Assembly: GCA_900542735.1 (NCBI GenBank)
Contig: UQOS01000042.1
Span: forward strand, 1 to 9,548
Length of the DNA stretch: 9,548 nt
Direction: 5' to 3'
Source: an uncultured Mycoplasmatota bacterium
GTDB taxonomy: Bacteria; Bacillota_I; Bacilli_A; RF39; UBA660
Below the pieces are notes generated by a model. The model saw nothing but the letters and a program-made list of their open reading frames with translations. It was not told where the DNA came from and searched no databases. Numbering within the stretch: position 1 is the stretch's first letter; every line of letters starts with the position of its first letter. Shown here piece after piece: positions 6,524 to 9,548 of the stretch. The translations under genes and the position numbers were made by a program.

Positions 6524-6859
6524 ATGTTTAGAAATTGTTGCTATGATAGACAAAATGATGTTAACAACACTTTTAATGCAGAAAACATGGACGTTGATAT
6601 GAATATTGAAATGAATGCTAATCAAATGGGAGGTATGCAAGCACCAATGGCTGGTGGTATGCAAGCACCAATTATTGAACCAATGCAAGAAAGAGTAATT
6701 AATCGTACTATTGTGCATGAAGTTCCACACGTTTGTCCAATGAGAACAAAAATAGTTAATCATCATGTATTCAAACATACTTATCAACCATCTTATTCAT
6801 GTTGTGAAGAAAATGTATGCAGCGAAGTTCAATGTGGTTCTTGTTGTAATTTCAGATAA
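6524..6859 (+). CDS. cotD: CotD-like spore coat protein, 111 aa
   Basis: Small Cys-, His- and Met-rich protein matching the CotD inner spore-coat family pattern. The diagnostic part is VPHVCPMRTKIVNHHVFKHTYQP (about 66-88, in part), which parallels the PHxHPxHTTxVNxxxxxH core of Bacillus CotD. A CC pair sits near the start (5-6), and a cysteine cluster ends the protein (CCEENVCSEVQCGSCC, 93-108), fitting disulfide cross-linking in the coat. The middle holds an imperfect Gly-Met-Gln-Ala-Pro repeat. AGGAGG (about 6510-6515) supports the ATG, and a sigma-E/K-like -10 lies upstream. It is longer than the roughly 75-residue Bacillus protein, mainly by its acidic N-terminal segment (12-35). It is monocistronic, closed by a strong terminator. 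Confidence 0.82.
   Translation: MFRNCCYDRQNDVNNTFNAENMDVDMNIEMNANQMGGMQAPMAGGMQAPIIEPMQERVINRTIVHEVPHVCPMRTKIVNHHVFKHTYQPSYSCCEENVCSEVQCGSCCNFR
6632..6672 (+). repeat. In-frame tandem repeat within the coat gene, 24-bp period
   Basis: The 17-base unit GGTATGCAAGCACCAAT occurs at 6632-6648 and again, identical, at 6656-6672. The 24-bp period (eight codons) keeps the frame and encodes GMQAP twice. Exact identity suggests recent duplication by slippage, a common way for coat-protein genes to vary in length. Confidence 0.8.
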
Positions 6860-6879
6860 AAAGTCGCAAGACTTTTTTT
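6858..6879 (+). terminator. Rho-independent terminator after the coat gene
   Basis: AAAAAGTC (6858-6865) pairs perfectly with GACTTTTT (6870-6877) around a GCAA (GNRA) tetraloop, with the T-run continuing to 6879. The stem begins in the TAA stop. Confidence 0.85.
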
Positions 6880-6939
6880 CTTTTGATAGTATATATTTGT
6901 TTTTTGATCATACAATATAAAATGATGTAAAGTTTTGTC

Positions 6940-6955
6940 TAATTTATGTAAATTA
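6940..6955. promoter_or_regulatory. Short perfect dyad upstream of the rpoZ promoter, possible operator
   Basis: TAATTTA-TG-TAAATTA is a 7+2+7 palindrome placed directly upstream of the putative rpoZ -35. The shape is operator-like, but AT-rich palindromes are common by chance. No regulator is known. Confidence 0.25.
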
Positions 6956-6956
6956 C

Positions 6957-6985
6957 TTGTAGTCTTTGTAAATACGGTTTATTAT
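6957..6985 (+). promoter_or_regulatory. Possible sigma-A promoter for rpoZ
   Basis: TTGTAG (6957-6962), a 17-base spacer and TATTAT (6980-6985) lie 21 bases before the GTG start. The match is moderate. Confidence 0.4.
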
Positions 6986-6995
6986 AAAAATAGGG

Positions 6996-7003
6996 AAGGT
7001 GAT
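6996..7003 (+). promoter_or_regulatory. Ribosome binding site that fixes a GTG start for rpoZ
   Basis: AAGGTGAT complements the 16S rRNA tail and is followed after ACT by GTG at 7007. Homology of the product to omega begins at that codon, so the longer in-frame TTG start at 6935 is ruled out. Confidence 0.75.
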
Positions 7004-7006
7004 ACT

Positions 7007-7207
7007 GTGATTTATCCATCAATTGATAAAATTTTAAACATCATTGATTCTAAGTATGAACTTGTTCATATTATTAGTAAAAGAAGTAAACAAATGGCTG
7101 CTACAGGATACTATCAAATGCCAGAATATAAATATGTATCTAAGAAAAATCTTGGTAGAGCACTTGAAGAAATTGAAAATAATTTAATAATTGTGAAAAA
7201 AGATTAA
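7007..7207 (+). CDS. rpoZ: DNA-directed RNA polymerase omega subunit, 66 aa
   Basis: Small subunit that helps fold and hold the beta' subunit of RNA polymerase. The product opens with IYPSIDKILNIIDSKYELV, has the conserved basic segment SKRSKQM (residues about 24-30), then KYVSKKNLGRALEEI (about 43-57), the omega signature. The length matches the Bacillus omega (about 67). GTG at 7007 is chosen because AAGGTGAT precedes it and because omega homology starts exactly there; the upstream in-frame extension from TTG 6935 shows no family similarity. In many Bacillota rpoZ follows gmk, but here it stands alone between a coat gene and recX. The stop codon lies inside the terminator stem. Confidence 0.9.
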   Translation: MIYPSIDKILNIIDSKYELVHIISKRSKQMAATGYYQMPEYKYVSKKNLGRALEEIENNLIIVKKD

Positions 7208-7225
7208 GTTTTTAGTCTTTTTTTT
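7199..7225 (+). terminator. Rho-independent terminator after rpoZ
   Basis: AAAGATTAA (7199-7207) pairs with TTAGTCTTT (7212-7220), with one G-U, around a GTTT loop, and a T-tract runs to 7225. The stem contains the end of the rpoZ coding region, including its stop. Confidence 0.75.
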
Positions 7226-7228
7226 CTG

Positions 7229-7234
7229 TATAAT
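7229..7234 (+). promoter_or_regulatory. Probable -10 box for recX
   Basis: A perfect TATAAT sits three bases after the rpoZ terminator T-tract and 21 bases before the recX ATG. There is no recognisable -35; its position would be in the terminator hairpin. No LexA-type GAAC/GTTC operator is visible. Confidence 0.4.
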
Positions 7235-7255
7235 AATTTTAGAGGGTGTTTTTGT

Positions 7256-8008
7256 ATGAAAATTATTAAATTTGTCAAGAAAAAAAACGGAATGTATTTA
7301 TTAAAAATTGAAGATGGTAATGAGTATAAAGTGCATGAAGATTTAATATTAAAGTATGGGTTACTTTTACATAAGAAACTAGATGATGATTTAGTTGAAA
7401 AAATTTTAGAAGAAAATAAAGTCTATGAAGTTTATGAAGTTGCCCTTAAATATTTAAATGTTAGACTTAGAAGTAAAAATGAATTATATGCTTATTTAAT
7501 AAAAAAGGGTTATAGTGAAGAAATAACTTTGAATGCTATTCAAAAATTAGAAATTCAGGGTTATCTAAATGATAAAGTTTATGCTACTTCGTTTGTCCAT
7601 GACAAGATATTGATGAGTAGTTATGGACCTAATAAAATTCGTTCTGAATTAGAAAAAAATGGTATTGATAATGAGACTATTCTTTTAGCTTTAAATGATT
7701 ACACAGAAGAACTTGAAAAAAATCGTATTCAAAAGATTATCGATAAACAAATTAAACAAAATCATAATAAAGGTTCTATGTTATTAAAGAGAAAAATTCA
7801 AGCTTATTTATTAAATTTAGGTTATTCTAATACTTATATTAATCAAGCATTAAATGGAAAAAAATTAGTAGATGAAGATATTTCTAAACAAGAATATCAA
7901 AAGCTATATAATAAACTAAGTAAAAAATATTCTGGTCGTGAATTAGAATATAAAATAAAGCAGAAAATGTATCAAAAAGGATTTACTAATTTTTATTATG
8001 ATGAATAA
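7256..8008 (+). CDS. recX: RecX-family regulator of RecA, 250 aa
   Basis: RecX binds RecA filaments and tunes recombination and the DNA damage response. After an N-terminal beta-rich part (1-about 55, FVKKKNGMYLLKIEDGNEYKV in part), the first RecX helical module shows ALKYLNVRLRSKNELYAYL (63-81), then QKLEIQGYLNDKVYATSFV (95-113). YGPNKIRSELEKNGI (123-137) opens the second module; LLKRKIQAYLLNLGYS (about 176-191) and a further C-terminal repeat (about 211-250) follow. The length of about 250-265 is typical of Bacillota RecX. AGAGGGTG (7241-7248) supports the ATG. It is a single gene with its own -10 box, convergent with prsA. recA is not in the window. Confidence 0.92.
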   Translation: MKIIKFVKKKNGMYLLKIEDGNEYKVHEDLILKYGLLLHKKLDDDLVEKILEENKVYEVYEVALKYLNVRLRSKNELYAYLIKKGYSEEITLNAIQKLEIQGYLNDKVYATSFVHDKILMSSYGPNKIRSELEKNGIDNETILLALNDYTEELEKNRIQKIIDKQIKQNHNKGSMLLKRKIQAYLLNLGYSNTYINQALNGKKLVDEDISKQEYQKLYNKLSKKYSGRELEYKIKQKMYQKGFTNFYYDE

Positions 8009-8033
8009 AAAAAGACTTCATTTTGAAGTCTTT
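8007..8033. terminator. Shared bidirectional terminator between recX and prsA
   Basis: AAAGACTTCA (8011-8020) and TGAAGTCTTT (8024-8033) form a perfect 10-bp stem with a three-base loop. The A-run at 8007-8013 is a strong T-tract on the minus strand, so the hairpin terminates prsA best. On the plus strand the tail is only TTTAACTATTT, giving weaker termination of recX. Confidence 0.85.
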
Positions 8034-8035
8034 AA

Positions 8036-9043
8036 CTATTTATTAGTATTTGAACTAGCTTGTTTTTTAGCATTTTTTAAATAAGTTTCATATTGGTCTT
8101 TTAATGTAGTATCTTCAATACTTACTTTATAGTCTTTTCTTAATTCTTCTAATCCTGTAATTTGAAGAGTAGAATCATCATTTAATTTATCTTTTGCAAT
8201 TTCTTCAATGATGTCATCTTTTACTGTTTTTAATTCGGGTTTATCTTTTTGACCATCTTTATAAATAATGTGATATCCATAAGTTGTTTTTACTGGTGTA
8301 GTTGTGTATTTACCAACTTCAAGTTCTTTAGCAGCTTTTTCAAATTCTTCTACCATGTCACCATGTGCGAAATCAGCAAGTTTTCCACCGTTATCTTTTG
8401 TAGATTCATCAGTTGAATATTCTTTTGCAAGTTTACTAAAATCCTCACCATTTTTAAGTTTACTAATTACTTCATTTGCTTTCTTTAAAGCTTCTTCATT
8501 AGCAGCTGTTTTTTCAGCATCTGTTGCATCACTTTTAACATCTGGAGCAATTAGAATATGTCTTGCTGAAATATCACCAAAGATAGTTTCATCATAGAAT
8601 TTCTGGATTTCTTCGTCAGTTACGATAGATTTGGCATAATCTTCAACAGCTAAATTTCTTTTGTACTGTAATTTTAAGTAATCTCTTAATTTATCCATAG
8701 TATCAATGCCCCAAGCACTATAAGTTTGTTGTAATAGAGTAGCTTCACTACCCTTACCATATTGTTTTACCATGGTTTCAATTTGATTTTCTACATCTTT
8801 TTTAATTTCATCTGTATCTTTATACTTTTTATTTAAAATTTCAGTATCCATTAAATCAAGTAATACACTTAATGCATATTTATCTTTCATTTCACTATAT
8901 AGAGTATCTACAGAAATTTTGTTATCGCCAATTGTTACTACAGCATCTTGACCATTCTCTAATTTTGGAACTTTTCCACAACCTGTTGCAAATAATAATA
9001 TTGCTGCCATTGTTCCAACTACTTTTATTGTATTCTTTTTCAT
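8036..9043 (-). CDS. prsA: PrsA-type lipoprotein foldase (parvulin peptidyl-prolyl isomerase), 335 aa
   Basis: Extracytoplasmic, membrane-anchored chaperone/isomerase that helps exported proteins fold at the membrane-wall interface. The signal peptide is MKKNTIKVVGTMAAILLFATGC, with lipobox ATGC and acylated Cys22; the -3 residue is Ala rather than the usual Leu. A SurA/PrsA-like N-terminal helical domain (about 33-155) precedes the parvulin domain (about 159-262) with ARHIL (160-164), GGKLADF (219-225), VEEFEKAA (231-238) and TTYGYHII (253-260). A C-terminal helical part and a Lys/Ser/Asn-rich tail follow. The length is slightly above that of Bacillus PrsA (about 290). AGGAGG (9057-9052) lies eight bases from the ATG. 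Its own sigma-A-like promoter and a hairpin shared with recX make it monocistronic. Confidence 0.92.
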   Translation of the reverse strand: MKKNTIKVVGTMAAILLFATGCGKVPKLENGQDAVVTIGDNKISVDTLYSEMKDKYALSVLLDLMDTEILNKKYKDTDEIKKDVENQIETMVKQYGKGSEATLLQQTYSAWGIDTMDKLRDYLKLQYKRNLAVEDYAKSIVTDEEIQKFYDETIFGDISARHILIAPDVKSDATDAEKTAANEEALKKANEVISKLKNGEDFSKLAKEYSTDESTKDNGGKLADFAHGDMVEEFEKAAKELEVGKYTTTPVKTTYGYHIIYKDGQKDKPELKTVKDDIIEEIAKDKLNDDSTLQITGLEELRKDYKVSIEDTTLKDQYETYLKNAKKQASSNTNK

Positions 9044-9069
9044 TTTGTTTTCCTCCTAGTACATGTATT

Positions 9070-9098
9070 ATCATAGCAAAATTTCTATTAAAAGACAA
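9070..9098 (-). promoter_or_regulatory. Sigma-A-type promoter for prsA
   Basis: On the minus strand TTGTCT (9098-9093), a 17-base spacer and TATGAT (9075-9070) lie 26 bases upstream of the prsA ATG. Confidence 0.6.
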
Positions 9099-9127
9099 TA
9101 ATTTATAAAAATTTCATAAATGTCTTG

Positions 9128-9155
9128 AACCTTTTTAGAGAAAATCCATATTATA
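9128..9155 (+). promoter_or_regulatory. Sigma-K-like promoter for the YjcZ-type micro-genes
   Basis: AACC with its AC at 9129-9130 is followed after 16 bases by CATATTATA (9147-9155), which fits the mother-cell sigma-K pattern AC-N16/17-CATAnnnTA. The next gene begins 34 bases later. Sigma-E could also use this -10. Confidence 0.55.
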
Positions 9156-9188
9156 CAGTGAGTAATCAAAAAAAGGAGGAATTTAATT

Positions 9189-9269
9189 ATGGGTAATTAC
9201 GTATCAAGTTCCGCTATCGTATTAGTATTATTTATTTTATTAGTAATTATTCTTGGTGCATGGATCTAA
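9189..9269 (+). CDS. YjcZ-family micro-protein, 26 aa
   Basis: A tiny hydrophobic protein: MGNYVSSSA, then a hydrophobic helix ending in ILGAWI. This is the layout of the YjcZ family of sporulation-associated micro-proteins (short polar N-terminus, one membrane-like helix, terminal GA-W motif). A near-ideal AAGGAGGA (9173-9180) lies eight bases before the ATG, and a sigma-K-like promoter precedes it. It is followed after 20 bases by a second gene of the same type. In Bacillus such proteins are made in sporulating cells, but the molecular role is not established. The family call rests on pattern only, since little sequence is available. Confidence 0.75.
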   Translation: MGNYVSSSAIVLVLFILLVIILGAWI

Positions 9270-9289
9270 TTTAAAAGGAGGTTTCTAAG

Positions 9290-9409
9290 ATGTCTTGTAA
9301 TCATGAACAAACAACAACTTGCCCTCAATCATCTGGAACAGGTTTTGTAATCATTATCGTTTTATACATTCTACTTGCTATTATATTAGGCGCTTGGGTT
9401 GGTTGTTAA
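9290..9409 (+). CDS. YjcZ-family micro-protein with cysteine-containing N-terminus, 39 aa
   Basis: It starts MSCNHEQTTTCPQSSGTG (residues 1-18) and continues with a hydrophobic helix (19-33) ending in the ILGAW motif it shares with the preceding 26-aa protein, then VGC. The common helix-plus-GAW tail makes the two likely paralogues from tandem duplication. This copy adds a polar N-terminus with Cys3, His5 and Cys11, and a C-terminal Cys39, which could take part in coat cross-linking. A perfect AAGGAGGT (9275-9282) sits seven bases before the ATG. No promoter is visible in the 20-base gap, so the two are probably co-transcribed from the sigma-K-like promoter. Function unknown. Confidence 0.75.
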   Translation: MSCNHEQTTTCPQSSGTGFVIIIVLYILLAIILGAWVGC

Positions 9410-9411
9410 CT

Positions 9412-9437
9412 AAAAGGAGAAAATTTTTCTTCTTTTT
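9412..9437 (+). terminator. Weak hairpin after the YjcZ-type pair
   Basis: AAAAGGAGAAA (9412-9422) pairs with TTTCTTCTTTT (9426-9436), with one G-U and a three-base loop. The T-run is mostly within the stem, so termination strength is uncertain. Confidence 0.45.
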
Positions 9438-9449
9438 GTTTGTAAAAAA

Positions 9450-9458
9450 TGCTATACT
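9450..9458 (+). promoter_or_regulatory. Extended -10 promoter for the right-edge gene
   Basis: TGCTATACT fits the extended -10 pattern TGnTATAAT with one mismatch and lies 28 bases before the next ATG. No clear -35. Confidence 0.5.
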
Positions 9459-9485
9459 AATGTTAGTAAAATAGGAGGAAGCAAA

Positions 9486-9548
9486 ATGGTAAAAAAGTAT
9501 AGTTTAGATAATAAAAAATTTCTAATTTTTGTTTCTTTAATGTTTCTT
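9486..9548 (+). CDS. Start of an unidentified, probably membrane or exported protein (21 codons visible)
   Basis: ATG follows AGGAGGA at 9473-9479 and the extended -10 at 9450. The visible residues are MVKKYSLDNKK followed by the hydrophobic FLIFVSLMFL, which looks like the basic n-region and start of the hydrophobic core of a signal peptide or membrane anchor. The frame is open at the right edge, so the product cannot be named. Confidence 0.7.
   Translation, partial: MVKKYSLDNKKFLIFVSLMFL

Noticed and set aside
6497..6787. Minus-strand open frame opposite the coat gene.
   Set aside because: It is antisense to the CotD-like gene, His/Trp/Asn-rich through codon mirroring, and lacks a ribosome binding site.
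6909..6916. CATACAAT, a perfect sigma-E-type -10, between the coat gene and rpoZ.
   Set aside because: No fitting -35 at the proper distance and no sporulation gene directly downstream, so it is likely chance in AT-rich DNA.
6935..7006. N-terminal extension of rpoZ from a TTG at 6935.
   Set aside because: It has no ribosome binding site at that TTG and no omega similarity. A good site and GTG at 7007 coincide with the start of homology.
8304..8597. Plus-strand open frame inside prsA.
   Set aside because: It is a Ser/Leu-rich mirror of the prsA reading frame without a ribosome binding site.
8872..9108. Plus-strand open frame over the prsA start.
   Set aside because: It is antisense to the prsA signal peptide and promoter and has no start signals.

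Overview
The window is a strongly AT-rich bacterial chromosome segment from a low-GC Bacillota. The support is A/T-ending codons, strong AGGAGG-type ribosome binding sites, UUG/GUG starts and the gene set RNase J, YlxM, RecX, PrsA, a CotD-type coat protein and YjcZ-type micro-proteins. The spore-type genes suggest an endospore former of the Bacilli/Erysipelotrichia kind, perhaps an uncultured gut lineage. That placement is inference; no rRNA is present. All Trp codons I checked are TGG, and none of the twelve complete genes ends in TGA.

Layout. Positions 1-968 (minus) hold the N-terminal 322 codons of ribonuclease J, cut by the left edge. A divergent intergenic region with sigma-A-like promoters in both directions and repeated TTTGTC/GACAAA elements separates it from a small unrecognised gene (1168-1392, TTG start). 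Next comes the co-translational protein-targeting block: ftsY, ylxM and a HerA/DUF87-type hexameric ATPase in one tight operon, then, after a hairpin, ffh and an unrecognised 155-codon gene. The SRP GTPase (Ffh), its receptor (FtsY) and the SRP-associated helix-turn-helix protein YlxM are thus clustered, with a HerA-type ATPase inserted between them. No NurA, SIR2 or other nuclease partner is visible.

The right half has a CotD-like Cys/His-rich coat gene (6524-6859) behind a mother-cell sigma-E/K-like -10, rpoZ (7007-7207, GTG start), recX (7256-8008) and, convergently, a PrsA-type lipoprotein foldase (8036-9043, minus), the last two sharing a hairpin. Beyond prsA lie two tandem micro-ORFs of 26 and 39 residues (9189-9269 and 9290-9409) of the YjcZ type, behind a good sigma-K-like promoter, and the first 21 codons of another gene running off the right edge.

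Genes are packed very tightly. Several terminator hairpins start in or beside the stop codon of one gene, and the -10 box of the next gene follows the T-tract within a few bases. I see no tRNA, rRNA, CRISPR array, insertion sequence or prophage. Apart from the HerA insertion I see no clear undescribed system.
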